Of a stretch of DNA of 64,000 nt, positions 55,447-64,000 are shown piece by piece. The notes beneath the pieces were generated by a model that had not been told where the DNA came from, did not search any database, and worked only from the letters and a program-made list of their open reading frames with translations. Source of the DNA: Eremothecium cymbalariae DBVPG#7215 (taxonomy: Eukaryota; Ascomycota; Saccharomycetes; Saccharomycetales; Saccharomycetaceae); assembly GCF_000235365.1 (NCBI RefSeq), contig NC_016451.1:1116001-1180000 (forward strand), read 5' to 3'. The stretch's first letter is position 1; each line of letters opens with the position of its first letter. The position numbers and the translations under genes are program-made.

Positions 55447-58400
55447 TTATAAGTGAATAGTAACATAAGGAACCTCAACATCTTCACCCTCTTCATCATC
55501 AGCGCATATTTCTAAGATCATAGTGTTCACATGAGAGGGAATTTCATTCTTTGTGACCAACTTGACAACTTCTGTAATTGGTAAATTTAGTCTATCCTTC
55601 AGCTTCTTAGGCGGGAAGAATGAAGCATACAATAAAGAAACGCCATATGACAACATGGTGATATCCAATCCTTCCTGCTCTTTAAAATGCTTTATTAAAT
55701 CTTTTAATTTAATGTTACTTTGGATGTCAAATCTATCCCAGATTTTATCATATGTTTTTTTGTTGTATTTACCCTGAGGAGATGCAATTGGTTCAGAAAA
55801 CCCCATAAATGGTAAGGCTAAATTAACAAAGCCGTTTTTATACTGTTCGATATCCGTTTTCCCGTCCACTACTTTGTACAACTCTAAATTAACTAAACCT
55901 GTAACCAAACCTGTAGTGGTTGCGATGGCCGGGATGATACGACCTGCAATGAATTTTGTCTTTTGACGGTCAGCCGGATCAATGTGATAGTTTAATGCCC
56001 TATTGTTAGAAGCCGCAGTGATGAATTCAATATGGTGATTAGTATCATCGTCCTTTTCAAATTCTGTTGGGATCATTTGGAAACCGGCTAAAGTAGACGG
56101 ATCCGGCAAAGACATCGCCAACTGCTCCAACACATCACCTTCAAAGTGGTTATTAGCATTTGGATCAGGTTCATCATCACTTGATTGGATTTTTACATCA
56201 GATTTTGGAGTAAATTCTGGGACGTTAACAGTCGACAAAACCTGCTTATAATATTCAATATCAGGCTCACCGTCATCCCCCTTTAGACCGTAATTGAATG
56301 CATGCAAGCTCGCGCCTCCAACAATGTACTGAAAATGATATGGGTTGAATATATCGAATACTAACGGGTCTGGGGCACGCTTTGGGCCAGACCAGAAGGG
56401 AGCCCCACTTGACGTCTTTGCATCTTTGGGAAAGTTGTACAATAGTTGCTGTATATCGTGGTTGAATTTCTTTTCAAATTCTATTCTTGCCCACTTAATA
56501 CAATCTTCATAATTGTAAGGTCTGTTATTTAAGGAATCCGAAATTGATTCAAGAATTCCCTTAACATCTCCAGCTTGTTTCAAAGTTTGATCTACGAAGT
56601 TTGGTTGAGTCAAATACATGTTAACATTCTCTGGAGCTTCTGTAAAATAGCTCAAGAATAGGGATTTGGCCCAAGCAATAGTATGATCAATTTTGTTAGG
56701 AAAAGATCTTAGTGTACACAATGGAATAGATTTCTCTGGAGGATCTCTGGATGAAGAATACGATTCAGTTAACTTTGGAATGACCACTTGAGTATTACCT
56801 TTAGTACCAAGAGTACCTGATTCAAGTAAAGGTAGCTTGTAAAAGACGCAACGGCGATCCACATAGGTACGTGCGTCAACGTTATCCAATGCATTGGTCA
56901 CAAAGTCCAAGCCTTGCCAAAATTCCCCATCAAAAATTTCTTCGGTTTCAGCTCCAACTTTATCAAATTTAGCATCAATATGTCCAACTAAGTCTGGGTT
57001 CATTACCTCTACTGCCTTTGCTGCGACTTCAGACTTATTTTTGCCAACATCCTTCGACCTAAACAAAAACTGACGGTTTAAGTTAGATTTTTCGATGATA
57101 TCATTGTCGGTAACAATGATTTTACCATCGGGACCCGACCCTAGCCCCAACAAGGACCAGTTCTTCAACATTTCACAACCTATGGCACCTGAACCAACAA
57201 GGAAAACTTTCAAGTTAGCTATCGCTCTTTGGAAATCGATACCAAACACAGCGATCTGCGAATCATACCGGGACTGAATAGATGAAGTGTTAACTTCGGT
57301 TCTTGGGAACTTAGAAGGGTCAGGTAGGGACTCTAGCGAGTCAAAGTACAAAAATTGCTTTAATGGCGTGAACTTACTAGAGCATGCTTTTAAGACTTCT
57401 TGAGCAACGAAGCCACCAAAAAATGCTACAACACCAGGAATATCACCTGTCGCTTGATAGGATAACTCCCGAATTAGTTTTTCATCTACAGGGATATCAG
57501 GACCCAAAACATTCGGTTGTTGAGCAGCTAAATCATGAACTAGTTTAACTAATTGGTTTGCATCCTCATCATTCAACGGCCTTGGAAACTGACCATTATT
57601 TTTGATAACAAATTGATGGAGACCTTGAAAACCTAGATGCAACTGAGCTGATCTATCAAGCTTACTAAAGTCGGAGATGAGATATTCAGGGTCTTTCAAG
57701 GACTCTTCCAAGGCTTTGAATGACATGGTACTAGGCATTTTGACTTGGGTGAATATTCCACCTTTCTTATATGTTCCTAGATCTTTTACTGATTGGATCC
57801 TGAAAGCAAAAGGTCCTAAAGACTCCACTTTGTACGATGTACCATAATTCAGTTCCTCAAGCCCTTCAACTTCCGAAAACTTAACATAGTCGCCGTCTTC
57901 CAAGTTGTGTCTAGTATCATCCAACATAGTGACAGTTCCATCTGGCTCAATGTCTGAAATAATTCCTGATTTTGGTTCCTCTCCTGTTGTGTCAATCACA
58001 ACAAACTCATCACCTAAATCCACGAAAGCATAACCAAACAAACCCCTTGTCTCTGTAGCAATGAATTTAATATCATGGCTATGTGCGTAGTTGTTTAACT
58101 TAACCTTTTGCTCCAAAGAAACTGTATCTGTGGTCACAATCACTTGAAATTCAGATAATGTTGCTTCATCTAAAGCATTAATAACCCTAACAGGTACATA
58201 CGCATTCAATTCGGCGAGCTTTGCAGCTGAGACTTGATCTCTAGGTTGGCCAATATCTTGCTCAGTTAGAAAAAAGTTAGTTGAAAGATCCTGTAGCGAA
58301 GCCGGCTCTGGATCATATAGATTCAATGATTTAACACCTGCAAGGGCTACGTTTTTTGCAATTTCCACTCCAAGACCCTTTAAACCAACAATAAGAACAT

Positions 58401-58491
58401 TAGATAATTGCATTTTCAACATGGCATCCTTACCTAGAACGTACAATTGACGAGAGTACAAACTCTCATCAATTTCACCACCAGCAGACAT
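55447..58491 (-). CDS. UBA1: Ubiquitin-activating enzyme E1
   Basis: Uba1 activates ubiquitin with ATP, forming the adenylate and then a thioester, and passes it to E2 enzymes in nucleus and cytosol. The 1014-residue protein (1024 in S. cerevisiae) begins [20 protein letters not shown]. The inactive adenylation half contains [21 protein letters not shown]. The active half has [20 protein letters not shown] near residue 430. The catalytic Cys is Cys592 in [12 protein letters not shown], after [14 protein letters not shown]-terminal ubiquitin-fold domain ends in [10 protein letters not shown]. Essential in yeast; no defect is seen. A perfect PACE element lies upstream, fitting Rpn4 control. Confidence 0.97.
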   Translation of the reverse strand: MSAGGEIDESLYSRQLYVLGKDAMLKMQLSNVLIVGLKGLGVEIAKNVALAGVKSLNLYDPEPASLQDLSTNFFLTEQDIGQPRDQVSAAKLAELNAYVPVRVINALDEATLSEFQVIVTTDTVSLEQKVKLNNYAHSHDIKFIATETRGLFGYAFVDLGDEFVVIDTTGEEPKSGIISDIEPDGTVTMLDDTRHNLEDGDYVKFSEVEGLEELNYGTSYKVESLGPFAFRIQSVKDLGTYKKGGIFTQVKMPSTMSFKALEESLKDPEYLISDFSKLDRSAQLHLGFQGLHQFVIKNNGQFPRPLNDEDANQLVKLVHDLAAQQPNVLGPDIPVDEKLIRELSYQATGDIPGVVAFFGGFVAQEVLKACSSKFTPLKQFLYFDSLESLPDPSKFPRTEVNTSSIQSRYDSQIAVFGIDFQRAIANLKVFLVGSGAIGCEMLKNWSLLGLGSGPDGKIIVTDNDIIEKSNLNRQFLFRSKDVGKNKSEVAAKAVEVMNPDLVGHIDAKFDKVGAETEEIFDGEFWQGLDFVTNALDNVDARTYVDRRCVFYKLPLLESGTLGTKGNTQVVIPKLTESYSSSRDPPEKSIPLCTLRSFPNKIDHTIAWAKSLFLSYFTEAPENVNMYLTQPNFVDQTLKQAGDVKGILESISDSLNNRPYNYEDCIKWARIEFEKKFNHDIQQLLYNFPKDAKTSSGAPFWSGPKRAPDPLVFDIFNPYHFQYIVGGASLHAFNYGLKGDDGEPDIEYYKQVLSTVNVPEFTPKSDVKIQSSDDEPDPNANNHFEGDVLEQLAMSLPDPSTLAGFQMIPTEFEKDDDTNHHIEFITAASNNRALNYHIDPADRQKTKFIAGRIIPAIATTTGLVTGLVNLELYKVVDGKTDIEQYKNGFVNLALPFMGFSEPIASPQGKYNKKTYDKIWDRFDIQSNIKLKDLIKHFKEQEGLDITMLSYGVSLLYASFFPPKKLKDRLNLPITEVVKLVTKNEIPSHVNTMILEICADDEEGEDVEVPYVTIHL

Positions 58492-58620
58492 ATTAATGTT
58501 TTAGTTGGATGCTTTGAATGGAGTTTGACCGTTAACTGATTACCTTAGTTACTAATTGGGTCAGGTAAAGGGGAGATATAAGATGACGTTCTTGGGAAAA
58601 GATGATTTTGAACGCTGAGT

Positions 58621-58629
58621 TTTGCCACC
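58621..58629 (-). promoter_or_regulatory. PACE (Rpn4) element of UBA1
   Basis: TTTGCCACC is the exact reverse complement of GGTGGCAAA, the proteasome-associated control element bound by Rpn4. It lies 130 bp upstream of the UBA1 ATG. Rpn4 controls proteasome and ubiquitin-pathway genes, UBA1 among them in S. cerevisiae. Confidence 0.8.
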
Positions 58630-58638
58630 TGATATATC

Positions 58639-58645
58639 CGGGTAA
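58639..58645 (+). promoter_or_regulatory. Reb1-type site between UBA1 and MOG1
   Basis: CGGGTAA, the Reb1 core, lies ten bases from the PACE element in the middle of the 290-bp divergent UBA1/MOG1 promoter. Confidence 0.6.
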
Positions 58646-58781
58646 CAATTTTTCAGCATCACAAAGATCATGCAGCATAGCTCATCTACGGCCTCTTATA
58701 ATGGTTTATTACTACAACACTAAAGGAAGACTTCTATAGAGAGTTTTGAGTGGGGCTGGTACTTAGTTTCGATAAGGCTTT

Positions 58782-59366
58782 ATGCTTCTTAAACAGGCAC
58801 TCTATGGAGGTGCTATCACGACAGTAGTTCCTGAGGGCTTCCTCGATGCCTCAATCCTCAGAGAAGTACCAGACACGCAAGAAGTTTACGTTAATAGCAG
58901 AGAAGAGCCAGAGAAATTTGATGATGGATTGGGCACCAATGAGAGCATCATATTTGATTTGCTGCAGCGTGTAGACGAAACAGATGATGTTAAGGCGCTG
59001 CATGTGCATTTGGAAGAAATTTCATCTATAAACGAAACTAATGCGTGGACCATTTTGTACCACGAACAAAAGGGTGCTGTTCAGAGATGCATAGCCGTTG
59101 AAACAGTTTTGAAATGGGGTAAAAAAGAGCTCAGTGAGACACTTATTTTGTGCTTAAGCTTGATTAGACTTGAAGATGTCGAAACCGATATCATAATCAG
59201 TGTGAACGTTCCTGTTAATGTACCTGAGGAACTCGTACAACTAAAGCGTTACACTGATGATCCCGATGGTGTTAGTTCCTTGCCTGAGCGTATCCAAGCT
59301 GGCTTCCATCTTTTAACGGCAATAACAGACCAATTTACTATAGTTGATGATGGTCTGTTTATATAA
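58782..59366 (+). CDS. MOG1: Ran-binding nuclear import factor Mog1
   Basis: Mog1 binds Ran (Gsp1) and stimulates nucleotide release, supporting nuclear import. The 194-residue product (218 in S. cerevisiae) opens with LYGGAITTVVPEGFLDASIL and REVPDTQEVYVNS, the highly conserved Mog1 face that contacts Ran, and ends with QFTIVDDGLFI. It lacks most of the variable N-terminal extension of the S. cerevisiae protein. The ATG at 58782 is the first in frame and just precedes the conserved part. MOG1, HOC1 and CDC11 follow in the order YJR074W-076C. Confidence 0.96.
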   Translation: MLLKQALYGGAITTVVPEGFLDASILREVPDTQEVYVNSREEPEKFDDGLGTNESIIFDLLQRVDETDDVKALHVHLEEISSINETNAWTILYHEQKGAVQRCIAVETVLKWGKKELSETLILCLSLIRLEDVETDIIISVNVPVNVPEELVQLKRYTDDPDGVSSLPERIQAGFHLLTAITDQFTIVDDGLFI

Positions 59367-59505
59367 TCCGTATATGGTGACTAATATTTCGATATATTTC
59401 ATCCTGAACTTTGATATTGGTAGTAGTTATTTCTTGTTAATTAGCTCAACTATACAGCAGGTGTTCTCGAGTTGAATGAACAGCAGACGTCGGTAGGTTT
59501 TCAAG

Positions 59506-60687
59506 ATGACCAAGAAGAACTCGAATAACTGGAGACGCTATTTGTTTTTGGCGATTCCTATAATCATGGGGTCTCTGCTGTTACTAAGATTTGTCAGTCG
59601 CTCCAACCCAACAGACTTGCAGACATTATTGCAAAGTCTACCCAAGGAGTTAACGCAGAGTTTGGATCGTTCCCACAGCAAGGGAGACAAGATAATGGAG
59701 AAATTTGAAAGGTTTTCTGAAGAGTTGTTAAAAAAGCAGGAAGACCAGATAAGAAGGTTAGATAGGGAACGGAAAGTGTTGGAAAAGAAGATACAGGAGT
59801 TGAAGCAACCATCGAGCCATGCGACTTTACGTGAGAGGTTAGCAGCTATGTATGAGTATGGTACTACGAAAAAATTCCCTGCTTACATATGGCAAACATG
59901 GCCTTATTCTGATCTCGATGATAGAATGCAAGAGAACCTTCGTACTTACGAAAGATATTGGGGTGCGAAAAACCCGGGCTTCGTTCACGAAATAGTTAAT
60001 GATGATACTGCCAGTGTTTTAGTTCATTACCTATATGCTTCTATACCTGAAGTGATTACTGCATATGAAAAGTTACCAACGAAAATATTGCAAGTGGACT
60101 TTTTCAAATATTTAATTCTTTTGGCCCGTGGAGGTGTGTATGCAGATATTGACACCAATCCATACCAGCCAGTTCCTAATTGGATCCCAGAAAATGTGGC
60201 TCCTAAAGAGATAGGTTTGATAATAGGCATAGAACATGATGCCAAGAGACCGGATTGGAGGTCTAACTATCTCAGAAGGCTACAGTTTGGTACCTGGGTT
60301 ATTCAGGCTAAGCCGGGGCATCCAATAATACGAGAAGTGGTGGCCAAAATTACCGAAGAAACGTTGAGCCGTATGGAGCGTAACGATTTGAAATTAAATG
60401 CAAGGAATGATTTGAACATAATGGGATGGACTGGCTCAGGTATTTGGACAGACGTTGTATTCACGTATTTCAATGATTATGTTCAGAGTGGCATCCTTAA
60501 AAAAATCACGTGGAAGGAATTCCATAACATTAACATTCCAAAACTAGTTGGTGACGTGCTTGTGTTGCCCCAGTTTTCATTCAGTGCCCCTACTTCACAA
60601 GACTCATCCTCTGCTGAAAGCAAGATGTTACAGTTCGTATCCCACGAAGGTATGAAATCATGGAAAGTAGCTGGAGGCAGCAATTAG
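59506..60687 (+). CDS. HOC1: Golgi alpha-1,6-mannosyltransferase Hoc1
   Basis: Hoc1 is an Och1-related subunit of the Golgi M-Pol II complex that extends N-glycan mannan. The 393-residue type II membrane protein (396 in S. cerevisiae) has a short basic tail, an anchor near residues 13-29 (FLAIPIIMGSLLLLRFV) and a coiled stem (about 60-105). The GT32 domain has YIWQTWPYSDL, PTKILQVDFFKYLILLARGG and the DxD motif Asp214-Ile-Asp216 in YADIDTNPY. It lies between MOG1 and CDC11, exactly as YJR075W. An OCH1 assignment is less likely from position. Confidence 0.95.
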   Translation: MTKKNSNNWRRYLFLAIPIIMGSLLLLRFVSRSNPTDLQTLLQSLPKELTQSLDRSHSKGDKIMEKFERFSEELLKKQEDQIRRLDRERKVLEKKIQELKQPSSHATLRERLAAMYEYGTTKKFPAYIWQTWPYSDLDDRMQENLRTYERYWGAKNPGFVHEIVNDDTASVLVHYLYASIPEVITAYEKLPTKILQVDFFKYLILLARGGVYADIDTNPYQPVPNWIPENVAPKEIGLIIGIEHDAKRPDWRSNYLRRLQFGTWVIQAKPGHPIIREVVAKITEETLSRMERNDLKLNARNDLNIMGWTGSGIWTDVVFTYFNDYVQSGILKKITWKEFHNINIPKLVGDVLVLPQFSFSAPTSQDSSSAESKMLQFVSHEGMKSWKVAGGSN

Positions 60688-61398
60688 AGCTGAGAGTAGT
60701 TCTTCTGAGATGTATACAGTAAGATACTGGAGAATATCCCACTCAGCGTATGTGTATATATATTTTTACGTTTCAAGATACTATTATTATTATTATTTAT
60801 TATTATCGTTATTCTAAGGTTCAACAGCTGCAACGTTCAGTTTGGTGCCCAAGCTCTACTAAAAACTGGGCTAATAATAGACGTTCTTCGTCATTGAAAG
60901 ACTCTGTTGTCCCTATCTGGTTCCTCATCATTTAAAATTGCAGCCATCATAAATCTATGGTAAAAACATAAAGGTAGCATGTTTCGAGAGAATCCACCTG
61001 GACCCATTCTCACGTGCTTCCCACGTTTTTACTTCTATCCCGCAGGAGGTTAAGGTATACGTAGAGGACTTTCGGGCTACTTCAAAAATTTACGCTAAAT
61101 ATATACGAAGTTTTTTCCAACCTCAGAAGTAAGGCAAAACGGAACCCAATCCAATTGAAATTTAGGGCTCAAATAGATCACTGAGGTGAGCTGAAAAGCG
61201 AATTTTTATCCAAAAGTCACAAATATGATACTTCTAGCTTGAATAGCGTGTATAATATAACATATTATTAGTGTTTACAAAAAATCAAAAATACTTTCAC
61301 TTTTAGATGTGGGGGTATATACGTTTCTAACTAGCCTATGACGCTTTTATTTTTTTCAGCTATTCTGTCAACATTTTGTGCACCGTTACTATTTGTTA
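60688..61398. other. Convergent intergenic region HOC1/CDC11
   Basis: About 710 bp between convergent genes. I see an ATT triplet tract near 60782-60811. A moderately GC-richer stretch lies at 60960-61090; I checked it for tRNA or snoRNA features and found none that hold. The rest is AT-rich 3' flank. No coding potential was seen. Confidence 0.5.
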
Positions 61399-62637
61399 TT
61401 ATTCCTCTAATTCTTGCTTTAATTTAGCTTCCTTTTCCAATCTTTCCTCAATTTCTCTAAGTTCTTGTTCCCTCCGCATTAACTCTTGTCTTTTGGATAG
61501 CAACTCTTGTTGAACTCTTTCTTCAAATGCTTTCAATCTCTTTTCCTCCAATCTAATCTGTTCTTCGCGTGCCAAATAGGTGTCTTGGTTAGATGACTGT
61601 TTGGTGCTAGAGTTACGAGATTCTGCTTCTGGTGCTCCACTCCCCCGAACAGAATCAGAACCAGTACCAGACAAAGCAGGAGAATTGATGAATTCGGTGG
61701 AGCCGTTATTCAACTTTGAGGACACACTGCTGGAAGTCAGCATGTCGCCAGATAATGCTTCTGTTCTGTATCTTTCATATAGTAACTCGTGAGTGTAATC
61801 TTTCAAATCATTTAGATGAGAAATTAGCAATGCATTCCTGAGAACACAGAAATCGGAGACCGATGGGTCTTCAACATCAATTGTACCCCATGGATATCTC
61901 CTACCATGCACAACAGCCCCCTCAGATGACTCAAATGTCTCGTTAGAACCAATTATAGAAAATGGTAGCAAAGAACGCAGATACGTATTCGTTTCATAGT
62001 CCTCATCACTAACTACTTCTTGGTCAAAGGGGAAGCTATAAATTGGAAGATTATAATAATCAATGTCCTCCATAATCAATTTTTTGTTCAACTTCAATTC
62101 ATCTGGTGTTAAAGAATCAGACTTGCTGATCACAGGAATAACATTCACCAAAGGACCTAGCTGCCTCATGAATTCAACGTCAATCTCTTTTAAACCATGT
62201 CCCGTAGGATTAATCAAATAAAGACAGCAATGCACTCTCCCATCTTTAAACCGAGGATTTCTTCTCACACGACTCTCCTCCAACAAAATCTCATCGTATT
62301 GATGGCGAATATAGTCAGATATCATGTTGAAAGATGGCGAATTATCCAAAGAATCTCCAAATCCCGGTGTGTCAATAATGGTTAGCTGGATCTTTACGCC
62401 TTCATCATCCTCCAGCTCCACCGTCTCCTCTCTCAATTGTACATCAATTTGCGTAGAGTCGTCATTAGGGAGCATAACAGTAGTAGACGTTTCAACAACT
62501 TCTTGCCCACACAAAGTATTGATAAATGTCGACCTCCCAGACCCAGACTGCCCAACCACCATCAAAGTGAATTGGATACCCCTTTTCAAATGCTTCCTCT
62601 TTCTTAACGCTGCTGAAGCCTCTATAATGCTTGACAT
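61399..62637 (-). CDS. CDC11: Septin Cdc11
   Basis: Cdc11 caps the septin rods that form the bud-neck ring and is needed for cytokinesis. The 412-residue protein (415 in S. cerevisiae) starts with a basic patch RKRKHLKRG that binds PIP2. The P-loop GQSGSGRST at 29-37 has Arg where GTPases have Lys, as in other Cdc11 proteins, which do not hydrolyse GTP. The switch is TIIDTPGFGDSLDN and the septin element is ISKSDSLTPDELKLNKKLI. A C-terminal coiled coil (about 350-412) is rich in Glu, Arg and Lys. It is convergent with HOC1, like YJR076C. Confidence 0.97.
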   Translation of the reverse strand: MSSIIEASAALRKRKHLKRGIQFTLMVVGQSGSGRSTFINTLCGQEVVETSTTVMLPNDDSTQIDVQLREETVELEDDEGVKIQLTIIDTPGFGDSLDNSPSFNMISDYIRHQYDEILLEESRVRRNPRFKDGRVHCCLYLINPTGHGLKEIDVEFMRQLGPLVNVIPVISKSDSLTPDELKLNKKLIMEDIDYYNLPIYSFPFDQEVVSDEDYETNTYLRSLLPFSIIGSNETFESSEGAVVHGRRYPWGTIDVEDPSVSDFCVLRNALLISHLNDLKDYTHELLYERYRTEALSGDMLTSSSVSSKLNNGSTEFINSPALSGTGSDSVRGSGAPEAESRNSSTKQSSNQDTYLAREEQIRLEEKRLKAFEERVQQELLSKRQELMRREQELREIEERLEKEAKLKQELEE

Positions 62638-63787
62638 CCTTTGATTTCCTATCCTTTGTACGCTTTAGCACACTCCAAACACGATCAAGAATAATAACCT
62701 TGTGTTAATAAAGGGTAGGGGGGCAATTATAATGTATAGCGTGTAACTTTTTGCTGTGTTTTGTCTTAAAAATCTCAATCCGATCGCGTCAATTTTTTCT
62801 TTTTGTACAGCTGGCTTGGGCCTCGCTGGTCCCTAAACCACGGCACGGAAAAAGGGCTAAAAGTGTGATTACATGTTCACTTCGTAATGGTACAGACTTC
62901 GAGAACCACAGACGGTAGCTCCGTATTAACAAGTATAACTACTACTAGCTGCTAGCATTTTATATATATATATGATATGGGGGTGTACATACAAGTCCCT
63001 GCGAGTTAAAAAAATTTCTTTCGTTACTACTGCATACATAGCCGATAGAGATATAGTCTTTGGTTTCGTCTTGAAAATGCTACGTAGAGAAAGAGCCATG
63101 ATGAGTAATAGTAATAGCTTGTTCTTTTTTGGACATACTCTCTTGGGTACCGTCGCGATAACCCAGCAGTATAAAGGATATGCAAAATGTAAGAGATAAG
63201 CAGATAGAATATGTGACTATCGAAAATCTCCAAGCTTTCCTAGAACTAAAAGCTAATTCACCAAAGTTGGAGCACCATTAATCTGGGGATTTTTGTGGTT
63301 TCGAGTTGGGTGGTTTCGAGCTTGGGTGTCAACTGCGAATCCAAAGTTCCGCGGATATGCAGTTTCTCGAGGACAACTGGAACTGGACGTTTAACGTCTG
63401 TGTTGGCACGTGATGTTTATTTAAGCAAGCAATTATGCGTAGCTTTGCTTCTACGTAGATTACTATCGAGAATAGGAGGTCCGTTTAGATATGATTAGTC
63501 CTGATAAAATGTTTATCAAACGTGAGGTACGCTAGCGGTTGGGCTGGAAGGCTCATTCTAAAACGCCATTCCGCGGCGTTGGTGTGTTAGTCATTCCAAT
63601 TCCTATCCCGGTCTCATTATACGGCATTGAGTTTTCAGAGTTTGGGTTATAAGGGTAGGAAAGATGAGCTTAGTTTATTTCTCTTAGCATGGGACTATGG
63701 ATAGAATAAGTAGGATATATTTGCTAGAGTTTATTTTGCTTGCTTCCGGCGCGTTAGAACGTTTGTATACGAATTTGCAGGTTTAGG
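62638..63787. other. Divergent promoter CDC11/TRP3
   Basis: About 1.15 kb without a gene. It includes a TA run at 62961-62974 and a CACGTG box at about 63408-63413 (Cbf1-like GCACGTGAT). I looked for a Gcn4 site (TGACTCA) for TRP3; only one-mismatch copies occur, so none is claimed. Short frames at 62972-63498 have no recognisable content. Confidence 0.55.
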
Positions 63788-64000
63788 ATGAGCAAGAGGG
63801 TTGTTTTGATTGATAACTATGATTCATTCACTTGGAATATATATGAGTATCTTTGTCAGGAAGGTGCTGTTGTGACTGTTCATCGCAACGACGCAATTTC
63901 AGTGGATGGGGTTGAAGCTTTAAAACCTGATATTCTATTTATTTCTCCTGGGCCAGGCCATCCTTCCAAAGATTCGGGTATTTCTGCGGATTGCATTAGG
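63788..64000 (+). CDS. TRP3: Anthranilate synthase/indole-3-glycerol phosphate synthase Trp3 (5' part)
   Basis: Only the first 71 codons are in the window, and the frame is open at the edge. Trp3 is the bifunctional tryptophan enzyme: an N-terminal glutamine amidotransferase that supplies ammonia to Trp2, and a C-terminal InGP synthase. The visible part is the start of the class I amidotransferase: [18 protein letters not shown], then [16 protein letters not shown] with the conserved GPGHP turn. The active-site Cys would lie beyond the edge. TRP3 (YKL211C) lies beside UBA1 in S. cerevisiae; here MOG1, HOC1 and CDC11 lie between. Confidence 0.95.
   Translation, partial: MSKRVVLIDNYDSFTWNIYEYLCQEGAVVTVHRNDAISVDGVEALKPDILFISPGPGHPSKDSGISADCIR

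Noticed and set aside
60940..61130. Possible snoRNA or other small RNA
   Set aside because: Slightly GC-richer than its surroundings, but no C/D or H/ACA boxes in a proper arrangement and no cloverleaf.
63090..63600. Gcn4 sites for TRP3
   Set aside because: TGAGTAA and TTAGTCAT occur, each with a mismatch to TGA(C/G)TCA, and single mismatches are common by chance.

Overview
The window is nuclear DNA of a budding yeast in the family Saccharomycetaceae. Genes are compact and apparently intronless, they read in the standard code, and nearly all have a recognisable Saccharomyces cerevisiae counterpart. Two runs of genes interleave pairs of regions that are separate in S. cerevisiae: YDR492-498 with YOL101-105 (continuing into YNL280-283), and YKL209-211 with YJR073-076. 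Each gene is present once and in the expected orientation. That is the order expected before the whole-genome duplication, so I infer a non-WGD yeast (Torulaspora, Zygotorulaspora, Zygosaccharomyces, Lachancea or Kluyveromyces type). The species cannot be named from the window.

Layout. (1) 0.3-22.5 kb: an orphan ORF, then IZH, MZM1, TPT1, RSM28, VPS3, PUF6, ITR, SEC20, NDJ1, ERG24, HCH1, POP3 and a WSC2/WSC3-type sensor. (2) 22.5-24.5 kb: tRNA-Thr(AGT) and two abutting solo LTRs. (3) 24.5-47.5 kb: FUR4, the divergent drug pumps SNQ2 and PDR5, CHS3, CHS2, SCO and OLA1. (4) 47.5-49.9 kb: a truncated solo LTR of the same family and tRNA-Thr(CGT), in mirror image to module 2. (5) 49.9-64 kb: OPI3, STE6, UBA1, MOG1, HOC1, CDC11 and the 5' end of TRP3.

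Themes. The central segment is dominated by the cell surface: uracil permease, two PDR-type efflux pumps, and two chitin synthases (septum and lateral wall). Elsewhere there is inositol uptake and phosphatidylcholine synthesis (ITR, OPI3), ergosterol synthesis (ERG24), wall sensing and mannosylation (WSC, HOC1), septin (CDC11) and a-factor export (STE6). Promoter motifs fit known family regulation at several genes: PAC/RRPE at PUF6, PACE at UBA1, E-boxes at OPI3 and Mcm1-Fkh at CHS2.

Oddities. MZM1, ITR and CHS2 are each broken by one apparent single-base loss in a homopolymer, which points to assembly error before pseudogenisation. A cluster of long perfect inverted repeats lies in and just downstream of SEC20. 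The 5' halves of ITR, SNQ2 and PDR5 are strikingly G-rich on the coding strand. The 24.5-47.5 kb segment is bracketed by inverted tRNA-Thr/LTR modules. I did not find an unambiguous undescribed system. The inverted-repeat cluster and the LTR family placed about 60 bp upstream of tRNA genes are the best leads.
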